Assembly (NCBI GenBank): GCA_030340625.1
Contig: JAOPHQ010006260.1
Span: 442,501-506,500, forward strand
Length of the DNA stretch: 64,000 nucleotides
Direction: 5' to 3'
Origin: Merluccius polli
Taxonomy: Eukaryota; Chordata; Actinopteri; Gadiformes; Merlucciidae
Position numbers and translations under genes: made by a program
Part shown: one piece after another, positions 48,569 through 59,667 of the stretch
How positions within the stretch are numbered: the stretch's first letter is position 1
Layout of the letters: each line of letters begins with the position of its first letter
Notes under the pieces: generated by a model
Told to the model about the DNA's origin: nothing
Databases searched by the model: none
What the model saw: the letters and a program-made list of their open reading frames with translations, nothing else

Positions 48569-51500
48569 CTTCTTTCCCTGTGTTTCTCTTGCAACCCAAG
48601 GCCCACTTTTCATCTCTAATCCACTGTGCTGCTCCACACTTAGTGTTGATGTTTCAGAACGGAGCTCCCTTGAGCTCTTTTGGCTGCTGGTACTGAGGTC
48701 GACCTTGGTACCGAGCTCTGTGTCTTTCTGTTCATCCATATGCAAGTCCTCTTCCCATTTCCTGTCTTGGCGACTATCTTTCCTAAACACTTGATTGCCC
48801 TCCCCATGGCCCCTCCTGCTACAAACCACAGCAGACCTGCCCACTTCTGTGTCTGGTTGAGGTGCTTTTGGCTGGGCGGTGGCTCTCTTGGGTGTAGGGG
48901 TAGGGGCAGGGGAAGGGACCGGGGTGATAAAGGGTGAGACTGTGTTGTCTGAGGAAGCTGAGGAGGAAGACCGCCGAAGTATGGGTAGAGTCGGGGTTTG
49001 AATGTTGGCTGACTTCTTTGCTGAGGCATACCTGTCAACATCCACTGTCTCTGGAGGGTCAGATTGTCTCTGGGGACTCAGGGAGACGGTACTTTCTTGG
49101 TATTGTTTGATTTTCAGGGGCAATTGGTGCCTTCCCTTTTGGGCTGTTTGTGAAAGGCCTTCTGAACCTGTTCTGCTCTGCTCATCTACAGCTAATATGG
49201 CTGCTCTATCTTCCCGAATACATACTATATACTCCTCTCTCCCGCTCTCCTCTTCAGTTTCCCCTTTATACTTAGTCTGTGCTCTTGTCTGCGGTACAAA
49301 TGAAGGAGAGATGCTACTGTTGGCGGAAGTTTCAAAAACTATTTTTGCGTTAGCAGCATTCATGTGCGTAGGGCTGGGCATAATATTGGTATTCGCAGAT
49401 GTCGCTCTGGTATACTCTCGATGTGTGAACGGTGTGGTGATGAAGCGGTCATCCGCCAGGCTGATCCCTTGATCAAAGATGGGCGAGGGGTGCGGTGATT
49501 CGTTGCACTCACAGTATTCGTCTGAGGTGGTGGAAAGCGCAGAGTCATCCCTTGACGAGACGTACCCATCACTCATGTCAGGGGTGGGGGTCCGGGTGTC
49601 GGGGCTAGAGCAGCAGTGTGCGTCAGGAGTCCTAAAACCCGCTGTGGGAGTGCAAGGGGAGATTTTGCTTACCGTAGGAGTACAGGCTGGTGCCTCGTGT
49701 AACTGCTGCTCTTTCTCAGGTGTTGGCGAGCACAGAACATATGCGGGCAATTCAAGGGTGTGCGGGCGCGTTTGCTGTTCAGTGGTGTGTGAGTCTTGCT
49801 TGGCTTTTGCTTCAGCTGAATTCAGCCTATTGTGCACATGGTTTACAGCCTTGTCATTTGATGGGTGAGTTGTGACACCATGTTGACCCCCTTGAGTGTG
49901 CGCACATGAAATATTATCAACGGACAGAGACCCAGGTGTATCATCAGTGTTTTGTTTGGGTACATTTTGTATATCAATGACTGTGATGTTTTCTGGTGCA
50001 TGAAAGGAAGAAGGGGGCTCAGATGCTGTAGCTGTATGGGTTTGGCTTTGCTGTTGCAATAGGCCTTCATTAGTTTGCACATGTGTTGCCTTTTTAAAGT
50101 GTGGTTTTGTCACAATCTCTCTGTCTTTGTCTGGTTTGCTGAGTTCCTCAATGACTCTGTGTGATCTGACCATGTTCTCTGCTTGGTTTGTGTTCCCTGA
50201 CTCCTTTGGCATCATTTCTTTAATTTGCTTGTCGTCAGCCTGCAGTGTGTTCCCAGTCAGAATTGATTGGGTCCTCCGCTCAGTTGCCTTCTTGCTGTCA
50301 GGGAATTTCTTAGACAATCCATCTTTTACGTCATTCAGCGAATAGGTTTTCATGTCACTTCTGTCCTGCCATTCAGCTGATTTTGTTGAGTTGCAAACAG
50401 TAGTAGGTCCTACCTGTGTCCTTGTTCCCGTCATTATAACATTGTCCTGCTGTTTGAAAACAGTCTTGCAGTAATCCAACACTGGCCCAGAACCTGACAG
50501 TTTCCCAGGCTCCGAGACCACTCCATTGTCCAGTGGCTGGTTCAGAACATTGCATTTGCTCCAACTGTCCATCAGCAGGTGGACTGTACGTGGCTTGGGC
50601 ACCGGTGGAGTAAGAGGGGAGGTGGTTTGAGTAGAGCAAGGGAGAGGAGATGTGTTGGAGTGGGAATTGATGAAAGGATTGGAGGCAGATGAGGGGATAG
50701 AGGATGTGGGAATGGAGGAGAAAGGTGGAAGCGGGGAAGAGAGACTGTGGCATGAAGGAGGGACTACTGGAACCGTGGTTGTGGTGGAGGAGGGTGATGA
50801 GGTAACTGAGACTGAGGTAGTGATGGAAGGGGAAGTACACCTTTGAAAGGCAGGGCTGGCGGGGGAGACTGTGGAAAATGAGATGCAGTTGAGGGTGGAG
50901 ATTGGCATGGAGGGAGTAAAGTCTTCTGTGGAGGGGCTTTGTGATTTTGTACTAAGATCCTGATTGAATGAGATTGTACAATCTTGGGCAATCCTGGTTT
51001 GTGTTTGTACGGGTAGTGCTGCATTCTGCTGATGTATTGCGTTCAGGCTAGCATGATAATGCGAGGATGCAGGGTTAGAGGTTTGCATGTGGTCAGAATT
51101 GGAAACATGTTCACTGTGTAAGCTTTTGTCTGTGTCTATGGTAGGTGTGGATTGTCCAACGTTGTTTTTAGATGCAGTATCAGGATACCGTCCGGGGTCT
51201 TTTATTGTTAAGTTTTGTATAGGGCGTGTAGGCGCTGCAGATCCAGGTTTAATGATGGGAGCTTTGCTGCTGAAAGGTGTAGGTGCATCGATGTGATGTA
51301 TGGTGATTTGTTGAGTTGCAGTGTTTGTAGAAGGTTTAGATTCAGTATTGACTGGTTGCTTTTCTGCCTTTATTTTTGGTTCAGATGTCAAGGTATGTGT
51401 CTCCACAGATTCTTTTTCAACCATGTGCACATCTTGGCCCGATTGTTGGGTTGCAAGGGTAGGGGGTTGGGCTTTATCCACTGTTACTTTTTGGGTGGGA

Positions 51501-52148
51501 TAGGCCTTTTGCACTGTAACGTCTGGGAGATTAGAAACATGTTGCCTGGGTTGGGCCACCTCTGGAAGGGTCTCCTTGGACATGCTGAATGGACTGCTGA
51601 ATCTAATTGCTTGGCTGGTCTCAAACCTCTCAGAGCGCTGCATGTGCACCTGTGTTGGCCGATTGCCATCTCGAACATTAATGAACCCAATGACATCACT
51701 GGATGGGTCAGGCTCAGGCCAAGTAGGCAGGTATGGGATCAGATTGGCTTTCTCCAAATCGACCAGTCCTGGGTGAATAGGAGGAGGTTCCACCTGAGCT
51801 GCCTTTTTAGCCGTCTGACTTTTGCCCTTCATCACCACTCCTGCTTTATCCTGGGAGTCTTTGGGGCTGTTTTGACCAGAATTGGAGGCAGGACTGGTGT
51901 TGTTTGTACTCATGGCAAGCAGGGCATACTTAGGGTTGTACAGTTTCCTAGCCATGGCAGCAGAAGGAGGGGCCACCACGACGGGCTGAGGAAGGGATTC
52001 AGGCTCTGGCTCCATGGCAACCTGCTGAAGGTCAACAATGCTAGAGTTTGCGTAGAGTTCACGGAAGAGGCGATCAAAAGCGTCGACTGCCTGTCCAGTT
52101 ACCACGGTGACAAGGTGTCTGTCCAGCCTCGATGACATCCAAGTATAC
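48569..52148 (-). CDS. fam83g: fam83g exon 4 (giant exon)
   Basis: 3,580 bases. Begins with the third base of the codon split with exon 3, then 1,193 codons, ending KK before the donor GTAGG (phase 0). The start finishes the DUF1669 fold: TWMSSRLDRHLVTVVTGQAV and the FDRLF segment, the FxxxF motif known to bind casein kinase 1 in FAM83 proteins. Then PPIHPGLVDLEKANLIPYLP and TWPEPDPSSDVIGFINV, conserved in FAM83G. The remaining ~1,000 residues are Ser/Thr/Pro/Gln-rich, low-complexity and probably disordered, with a PVPKPRTV motif also found in the mammalian protein. Mammalian FAM83G is about 820 residues in total, so this exon makes the fish protein about twice as long. Confidence 0.9.
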
Positions 52149-52159
52149 CTGCATAATGT

Positions 52160-52163
<4 letters not shown>

Positions 52164-52217
<54 letters not shown>
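52164..52217. repeat. (CA)n microsatellite next to exon 4 acceptor
   Basis: About 26 CA units; in the fam83g transcript it is a (GT)n tract ending 14 bases before the acceptor AG, where a pyrimidine tract would be expected. Confidence 0.95.
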
Positions 52218-52220
<3 letters not shown>

Positions 52221-52588
52221 TAAAACTTGACATTAAAGATACAGTAATTAATTAGTCAATTAGCTGCATTTCAGATTAAAAAACCACAGGCACATGTATG
52301 CACAAACACCACAAATAAAGACATATAGCTACATGTAACACACTTAGAAATGAACAAAGATTAAAACTTGGATTGGCCATTGGATTTAAGGATCTTTTGA
52401 TTGCTATGAGGGCATTGTATTATAAACTTTAAAAAAAACAGCACTATGTACTTTTATTTTACATGGCACCTGTAGTGCTATATATTATATAGGAATATAA
52501 TATATTCATATGATATTAGAATATTTTGGTTTATTTCTGACACATATCTTCTGGCATACGCAGAGTTGCATACACACATGCTCGCATA

Positions 52589-52591
<3 letters not shown>

Positions 52592-52637
<46 letters not shown>
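52592..52637. repeat. (CA)n microsatellite in fam83g intron 3
   Basis: About 23 CA units, then ATACATAC-type repeats toward 52680; reads as (GT)n downstream of the exon 3 donor. Confidence 0.95.
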
Positions 52638-52641
<4 letters not shown>

Positions 52642-52702
52642 TGTACATACATACATACGTATACATACACACATACATGCACACACATACACGCACACTG
52701 AC

Positions 52703-52827
52703 CGGTATGATCCAGACACAGCCTTGTCACCGTCAACAAACATGAAGCGGTGTCCCAGGCTGCCACGGAGACGAGTGCACGAGCGCATTATCAACTCTCC
52801 TCCCCCTCCACAGCGCACTCGCAGGTT
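52703..52827 (-). CDS. fam83g: fam83g exon 3
   Basis: 125 bases encoding NLRVRCGGGGELIMRSCTRL, RGSLGHRFMFVDGDKAVSGS, YR. Acceptor TGCACTACAG, donor CG/GTCAGT; 41 codons plus two bases, which join exon 4 to give SYRYTW. The FVDGD segment carries the Asp that is required for casein kinase 1 binding in FAM83 proteins; the fold is phospholipase D-like but lacks the paired HKD catalytic motif. GT-rich sequence lies on both sides of the exon. Confidence 0.92.
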
Positions 52828-52877
52828 CTGTAGTGCACACACACATACACACACGCACAGACATACACGCACACACC

Positions 52878-54776
52878 CAGACACAAAGGCACACATGTAG
52901 AGCTTAAAAGATTTGTCGGGGAGTATAAGACAAGTTCATGTTTGTTCACCTAAGTCGGGTGAAACACTTTCGAATTCTGTGCTGGAAGCAGTCGTATGTT
53001 TATAATAGTGAATGGAAATAAAATGGAGTAAAATGTGTTGCCAATAAAGAGTTTAGAATTGAACACAGTGCAAAGACTAAATAAGTACGGTGTCTATTGT
53101 ACTGAGGGAACAGCAAACAAATACTTTACTAACGGTGGACTAAATTAAGTTTGGCGTGCTCCACAAATTAATTGCAGCGTTTCAAATTTTCAAACAAGTA
53201 GCATGCTAGCACCTCCTGGGTCTGCTGCTTTCCTATTCTGCCTACATTGTCTCCTTTTCCTCATCTGCCATTGCCTTTACTTTCTTTTGTCTTGCCTCGC
53301 AACAACAACAATATGATTACATGGTTGTTAATCATTCACCCAAAAAGCCAACAAGTCAACTTGATGCATTTATCAAATTAATAATTTACCAAATTAACAA
53401 AAGTTGTCAATTTCTTTCAGCTGAGAGATTGTTGCTGTGTCCAACATCCTCTCTTAACTCTTCTCTAGGTAATATACTTCAGACAAGGAGGAGGCTTTTT
53501 TTGTGTCAAAGTGGAATGGGTGCTTTGGGGCGTTGCCATTGGGTGGTGGCTCCTCCAAACATTTGGCAATGTTCTTCCTTCCTTCTACTCATCACTTGAG
53601 AATCTCCCTCCCTGGTTCTGTTGTATGGAGATCTGCCTGTTGGTCTAGTTACACTTTGAATGCCAATTTGGATGAAAAAGCAGCAATGCAGGAAAGTCTC
53701 TTTTTATTCTAGTCTTGTACAGGTTACATTCAGGTTAATGTCTCTAAAAAATAAGGAGACAAGTCCATCTCCAACTCAATAGAATTACCCTCCAACCATT
53801 TTGAGCTAGCTACCTATGGCTTTCCTGGCGAAAGCCAAAGAAAAACAAAAACATTCACAGTTGTAGCCAAGATTTTGGTGAACAATTCGGTATGCAAAGT
53901 GCATTCTGGATTTACGAGGCTGCTAGCCTCATAGGAACATTGCAAAGATTGAATATGCAGTAATTCTGAGACAGAACCTCTGAGTTGTTGTCATATGAGA
54001 ATTAAACTAATATCTCATACTTACGGTTGATGCTACAGTGATTTGAAGACATACTCCCCTATTAAACCCCATTGTTACTACTGCGGCAATGTCTCTGTGT
54101 GACGTAGTACCAGCTACAGAAATCGAGTTTAGCCAGGGCAAAGTGAAATAGGACACCGTAAAATAGGACCTGGGTTGCGTTTTACATCACCAATAGACAT
54201 ATCTTAACGATGTCAAAGTGTTTTAGGCTGTAGTTTATCTTTAAATACAGTATTATAACTTCATCTGGTGAACCATATTTCTCTATAACTGTTTTTTTAA
54301 ATAACAGTTACACCTTTTGAAAGATTGCCTTAATCCTAATCCTATCCAGAAATGTGTGTGCATGTAAATGTCTGTTTAATGTTTTTCATAAAACCCCTAC
54401 ATATGTGGCTCATTTTATTTAGTTGTTAATAATATGCAATGATTGGAAATGGGAAGAGCATTCAGCAGAATTGTGTGTGCAGGTATGTTTGTGTGTGCGT
54501 GATTCTAAACTACACCCAATGTGTTATCAGTGTGTTTAACTGGAATGTTAATCTCAAAATCATGTTGCTGTGTTCTTGCATGTGTGTTGCATTTGTTAGT
54601 GACATATTTTATCACATACCTGTACATGTCAAAGCATGCTAGGACATGTCAACAAACTGCTTTGGACAAAAACTAACTAAGCAATGAAATGTTGTTCCTC
54701 TGTAGTTGATACTGTCAAACAATGCACTAATATGTTCAACACTACCCCAACCCGCTCACCACAATGCCTTACCCCC
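52878..54776. other. fam83g intron 2, left part
   Basis: No exon recognised. 54020-54190 is a diverged relative of 44460-44600. Frame 53321-53599 has no known domain. Confidence 0.45.
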
Positions 54777-54822
54777 CTTGCCCACTGCATCCGTCCGTTG
54801 ACAGACGGATGCAGTGGGCAAG
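54777..54822. repeat. Perfect 19-bp hairpin
   Basis: Arms CTTGCCCACTGCATCCGTC (54777-54795) and its exact complement (54804-54822) around an 8-base loop. It abuts the helicase-fragment element copy C. Confidence 0.95.
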
Positions 54823-55414
54823 TAGCCTCGTGAGACCAGCCTGATCTCGCGAGCTCCATGATATTCCACTCACAGTTCAGACTGGCATTACACGATGGAG
54901 ATAATTTGGAGCCGATCGCCAAACGAGCGGCCAATCGGCGTTGGTTTTGAGGCGGGTTCAAGTGTGACGCAATGAGGAGCGACTCTTCAGTCTAAACAAC
55001 ATGCCGGCTTCCGCGGATGTGATCAAGATGCGCGCAGCTATCGAGCAAGTTTTATCAGAATTAGAGAGTATTCCTTCTCTAAAAGATGAGCAAAAAGCGG
55101 CACTGGAGGCTTTTCTCGGAGGAAAAGATGCTTTGAAAGTGTGCCTTTTAAATGTAAATTCGCGTTACACAAACGGCAAAGATCCTGTCCCGACATGTTG
55201 TTTACTTGATGAGCTTGCCTCGACGCGCTGTTATCACGTCATACGCTTCGTTGATCTGATTGGTTGATTTGGCCCGTCAATCACCAACATAGGCAGATGG
55301 TTTATCCAATCAGCAACCAGTATTTTCGCCCCCTCCCAAAGGCTCTCCAACGGAACGATTCCAGATGGAAATGCTGAGCCAACGCGAATCATTCCGTCTG
55401 GCGGAGTCAGGTTA
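54823..55414 (+). mobile_element. Helicase-fragment element, copy C (divergent)
   Basis: 592 bases with ends TAGCCTCGTGAGACCAGCC and, inverted, TAACCTGACTCCGCCAGACG. Flanked by a perfect 9-base duplication GTGGGCAAG (54814-54822 and 55415-55423). Its DNA no longer aligns easily with copies A and B, but ends, size, duplication length and encoded fragment agree. Lies in intron 2 of fam83g, antisense to the gene. Confidence 0.75.
55001..55267 (+). pseudogene. RecQ-like helicase lead-in fragment in copy C
   Basis: 88 residues. MPASADVIKMRAAIEQVLSE, then SLKDEQKAALEAFLGGKDAL, the same LKxEQxxAL...GKD pattern as copies A and B and closer to the true RecQ consensus. No Walker A follows; the residues after GKDALKV are unrelated to helicases. 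Confidence 0.55.
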
Positions 55415-55518
55415 GTGGGCAAGCGGCGTTACTGTTGGAAAACACAAACACTGTTTTGTGTTTTCACTATGAACTGCTGCGTACTGAAGTCAATGTCATA
55501 CTCAACATAAATGATAAT

Positions 55519-55560
55519 ACAATTATTTATTATATAGCGCTTTTCAAGACACCCAAATGT
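55519..55560 (+). repeat. Fragment of the TATATAGCGCTTT repeat
   Basis: TATATAGCGCTTTTCAAGAC followed by ACCCAAA, as at 11490-11515. Confidence 0.55.
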
Positions 55561-55604
55561 ATGACATATATAATAAGGACATGACACCTCACCCACTGCC
55601 AAAT

Positions 55605-56005
55605 AGTCCTAAAAGAGTCCTAAAACCCGGAAAACTTAGCATTTTGGCACTTCCGGTTCCCTCGTCTTGAAATCAACAGGTTTTTTGAATGGGTTTTTGG
55701 TTAGATACCTGAAATAAGGTCTGTGGTTAACACAAGCTTAAGACATTGCCACGTTTTGGTCTACGACATAAAATACATCAGTAAATACCCCCAGCTTTTA
55801 CGTGTCTTAAAAAACTTCTGGTGATTGCATTTACGCTTCAAAAATCATAAAAGTAGTGTTCATTGGTAAAGATTATCCTGCTTAACAAAACGTGTAAGTA
55901 TCATAAACTTGTGTTTGCCACAGAGCTTATTTTCTGCAATAATGGAAAATCCAATGGAAAAAACCCAATGGCTTTTTGTCGAGGGAACCCAGGGCGATGC
56001 TAACA
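55605..56005. mobile_element. Short TIR element, family copy 3
   Basis: Begins near GAGTCCTAAAACCCGGAAAA and ends GAGGGAACCCAGGGCGATGC; inner arms GGCACTTCCGGTTCCCTCGT and GGCTTTTTGTCGAGGG. Longer than copy 2 and similar in inner content to copy 1 (20395-20718). Confidence 0.65.
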
Positions 56006-56969
56006 TTTTGCTTCAGCATCGATATTGTGATGTGCACATTTGGAATAGTGACATCATGAAGGAGCTTTTTCTTTTAAGGTGCTTGAAGCTAAAGCAAATT
56101 AAATCAGTCACTCACGTCATGATAAAACGTTTTTGTTGCTGGATACAAAAACGAAAAAAATCCAGGTTGTCATTTTAATTTAATCTAAGAAACGCCTGTC
56201 CTTTAAACTGGGCTCTACAGTGCAAGCATTTCACTCACATTTGCAACTTTATTTGTTTATTAGTTTTAATTTCAAACAATGAATCACAAGTTGCTTTAAA
56301 AACTATCTGTGCTCATGAAAGACACTAGATGAGTGAGCTGACATGGGTAGGCTACCACTAACAGATTCAATACATTAGCATAGCCAAATTAGCTCTGTTG
56401 CCACATTTAGCTTGACGCTTTGTTTGATGGCAATACAATAGTGTCAAAAAACTACACTTGCGATTAAAAGTCTTCAGTGTTTTAAGAGTGTATTGATGGG
56501 TGTGGATTTGTATACATAGTATTACTAACAGTTTTCATAACCACACTTATCAGATATTTGTGTATGTTACATAGCTTGTTTTTCTGGAGAAAAGAAAATG
56601 CTTAAAATATATATCACAAAGAACAAAAGTCATTTTTTCCAATATAATGCAGCTCTAGTTGAAACCTCTCCCCAAAACATTGCGGTTTACAGTTCAACTG
56701 TCAAAAAAAACAACTTAATTAATAAGATAATTAATAGATAATAGAGCTAGTGCATCTTATAACGTCTTGGTTTTCAATGTACCATTAACTGCTACAGTCT
56801 CTTCTGCCACAGGCAAAAGAGACCGTAGCCGGGAGATGGATCCATTATGCCAAAATAGTTTGAGACATCATTTTACCTTTATCTCAATCGTACTCACCTT
56901 ACCTGCTTTTTAAGGTTGTGGAGTAAGAAAAAAATCAGCCAGCACTTTCCCTCGATTTCATCAATATTT
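56006..56969. other. fam83g intron 2, middle part
   Basis: AT-rich, no exon or repeat recognised. Confidence 0.45.
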
Positions 56970-57080
56970 CTATGGTAAATGGACTGCATTTATATAGCGC
57001 TTTCTCAGAGGTATGACCAATCAAAGCGCTTTACAATTATTGCCTCACATTCACCCATTCATACACACATTCATACTCCG
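56970..57080 (+). repeat. ATGGTAAATGGACTGCATTT dispersed repeat
   Basis: The text ATGGTAAATGGACTGCATTT, TATATAGCGCTTT, AAAGCGCTTTACA, CACATTCACCCATTCA is a widespread fish repeat. Confidence 0.75.
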
Positions 57081-57570
57081 ACGAGCATATAGCCTATGCT
57101 GCACATATCGACCATAAAGCCATAAAGGTAGGGCTAATTTTGGGGAAAAGAAAAAACAGGGAATTAGATCTGCCATTCAATTGAGGATTTGAAGTCAAAA
57201 ATCAAATTCAATGTATGCTGAAGGTCAATTCTGCTAAATGTAATTCATTCTGCCTTTATTCTTGCTTTATTCTCATGCTGGATGCATATTGTGTGTGTCG
57301 GAGAATAAAGCAAGTTTTCCAACCTTAATCTTATTCTATTCTTAATATCTGCAATCGGATTTTAGTCGTTCACAGACAGGGGCCGTCTCATTTTTTTTGT
57401 AGTTAGAGAAATTCAAATCGGTGTGAAATTAAATTAAACGAGTGCATATAACGAGACATATTTTGAGACAGTATTGATATGGACATGTCATCATTTTATA
57501 CAACTGTGATTTACCATTCTATCGGAAATCGCCCAAACCTAGTGTGTAATATTACTATGTGGTTTCTCAC

Positions 57571-57738
57571 CTTGAGGTGTCCGAGGTGCATTTTGGCCTG
57601 GTCGCACATCGACAAGAACTGAGGTAAGGTAGAGCGCTCCAACAGGATGTAGACCGACACCTTCCTCTTATACCCTGCCTCCAACAGGTCCCGGAAGATG
57701 TCGACATCTGTAAAAAGGTCCATCACTACGGCGATCAC
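57571..57738 (-). CDS. fam83g: fam83g exon 2
   Basis: 168 bases, 56 codons in phase 0 at both ends. Encodes VIAVVMDLFTDVDIFRDLLE and on to MCDQAKMHLGHLK; nearly every position fits FAM83G. Acceptor TGTATCTCCAAG, donor CAAG/GTGAGA. Core of the DUF1669 domain. Confidence 0.95.
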
Positions 57739-58279
57739 CTTGGAGATACATGCAAGGGGGGCCAAAGTGTGAGTGTTCATGGGGGATGCACATGTGTGTT
57801 GATGCATGCAGACATGGCTGTCGGTTCGAATTGGTCCACTTGTGCTCTATATAGATGCATTCTGATGTACAAGCCCTATACGTATTCCCCAAGTAGTGTA
57901 TGTAGTGTTCACTATAGGTGAGCCAATTTGAACATAGCCCATGTACATATTTAAAGTGATTGAGGACTAGACATTGCATGACAATTGCAAGTACAGTAAA
58001 CACATGCACTAATCAATCCACTCCAGCTGTGAAGCGCCAATGCTATATGGCACAAGAACACAAAACGTGTCACCAGATAATATACAAATATGCAAGCTTG
58101 GAAATTATGAGAGTCGTACACACAGGTTTCTAAATAGTGCCATGTGTTAATCACCATTGAAAGTGAAACTTGAGGACATAAACATCAGATCATTGCACTG
58201 GATTTGGCAGCCTACCAAGCCACTCATGCGCATGACCCTTTGGACTTGCTGATACGTGACCTGAATGTACGACTGCTGG

Positions 58280-58282
<3 letters not shown>
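57739..58282. other. fam83g intron 1, left part
   Basis: No further exon or repeat recognised. Confidence 0.45.

Positions 58283-58322
<40 letters not shown>
58283..58322. repeat. (CA)n microsatellite
   Basis: About 19 CA units in fam83g intron 1. Confidence 0.95.
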
Positions 58323-58324
<2 letters not shown>

Positions 58325-58796
58325 CACAGATCCATGTGAAAGGCCAACGTGAAGTCCTGTGCGCCCTCACTGACAAATCTGCTTAATCAGGTTCGCCCTT
58401 TGCCTCCTGCCGCTCTCTAATTAAGAAGCACCATTACCGTTCAATCAAACACATGACTAATGCCAACATCATCAGTGGTTTATCATCAGTGGTTCGTCAC
58501 CGGTGGTTTAGCTGTGTAACCGGTCTCATCTGCCTGGTCTTGTATTGGCCTATCCTAAGTATTATTATTTTTAAGTGGGCCTAAGTATGACGATTAATAT
58601 ACATGTTTTGGTATTTGGCATCTGCCGGTATAATGAGGAATGGGAATCCCAATCGAGACTGCAGGCCAAATTAAATGGGAAACCGTAGACACTCATTAGG
58701 CTACATTATCCGGTAAAATATAGCTCGAAGACACCACTTCGCAAGGTCTCGTACAGGTCCTAGAGTTACATCGCGATGCTGGAACCTCTAAAGGAG

Positions 58797-59172
58797 CATT
58801 AAAGTCAGTACAGGAGTAGGCTATTAGAGTCAGTAAAGAAGTCATTAAAGTCAGTAACATATTAAAGTCAGTAAAGGACGGAGTATTAAAGTCAGTAAAG
58901 GAGCATTAAAGTCAGTAAAGGAGTATTCGAGTGAGTAAAGCAGTATTCAAGTCAGTAAAGTAGTATTAGTCAGTAACGCAGTATTGAAGTCAGTAAAGTC
59001 AGTAACGCAGTATTAAAGTCAGTAAAGGAGTATTAAAGTCAGTAACGCACCTATTAAAGTCAGTAAAGGAGTATTAAAGTCAGTAACGCAATATTAAAGT
59101 CACTAAAGGAGTATTAAAGTCAGTAACACAGTATTAAAGTCATTAAAGTTGTATTAAAGTCAGTAAAGGAGC
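58797..59172. repeat. Minisatellite in fam83g intron 1
   Basis: Around 18 units of roughly 19-22 bases built from ATTAAAGTCAGTAAAGGAGT, with variants ending AACGCAGT. It ends about 24 bases from the exon 1 donor. Confidence 0.95.
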
Positions 59173-59196
59173 ATCAGTCAGCCGGTCCGCCAATAC

Positions 59197-59667
59197 CTTT
59201 TGCGCATGCGCAATAGTTTTCCGAACAATCTCCTTGATGTGCGCTTGGTCGTCCTGCGGCGGCTGCGTGTGCACGGTGGTGCGCGTGACCCCGCGGTACG
59301 ACGCGCAGTCCGGCCAGCCCAGGTCCAGCTGTGGCACCGACGTGTCCGACAGATCCGGCCAGTACTGCAGGGACAGCGGGGCCGAGTCGTCGCCGGCCTT
59401 CACGTCGCCGGCCGGACGGAGGTGGAGGACGTCGGAGCCCGGGTCGTAGGGCTCCACCGCCCGGGTGATGGCCTCCAGCTCCGAGTCCGAGAGGAAGCCG
59501 CGCAGCTGGCGGGCCTCCAGGAAGCCGCGAAAGGCGTCGCGTCCGTCCCGCAGCAGCACCTCCAGCGCGAGCCGCTGGTTCTCGCAGTAGAAGAACTCGG
59601 GCTTGGCCTCGTGCGTCCGCTGGTTCACGTTGTTGTCGTCCAGACACTGCAGCTGGGACAGCGCCAT
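59197..59667 (-). CDS. fam83g: fam83g exon 1 (start of the protein)
   Basis: 157 codons from the ATG at 59667 to the donor AAAAG/GTATTG (59196). FAM83G (PAWS1) is a scaffold that recruits casein kinase 1 and acts in BMP and Wnt signalling in mammals. The start MALSQLQCLDDNNVN is characteristic of FAM83G, followed by KPEFFYCENQRLALEVLL, the YWPDLSDTSVPQLDLGWPD block and YRGVTRTTVHTQPPQDDQAH, all of DUF1669. Exons 1-5 join in phase (157 + 56 + 1,235 + 214 residues, about 1,662). The exon is GC-rich, unlike its AT-rich surroundings, which suggests a CpG-rich promoter end. A 5' untranslated exon further right cannot be excluded. Confidence 0.95.

Noticed and set aside
51215..52135. 306-residue plus-strand frame opposite fam83g exon 4
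   Set aside because: Antisense shadow of the long open exon; no domain and no promoter evidence.
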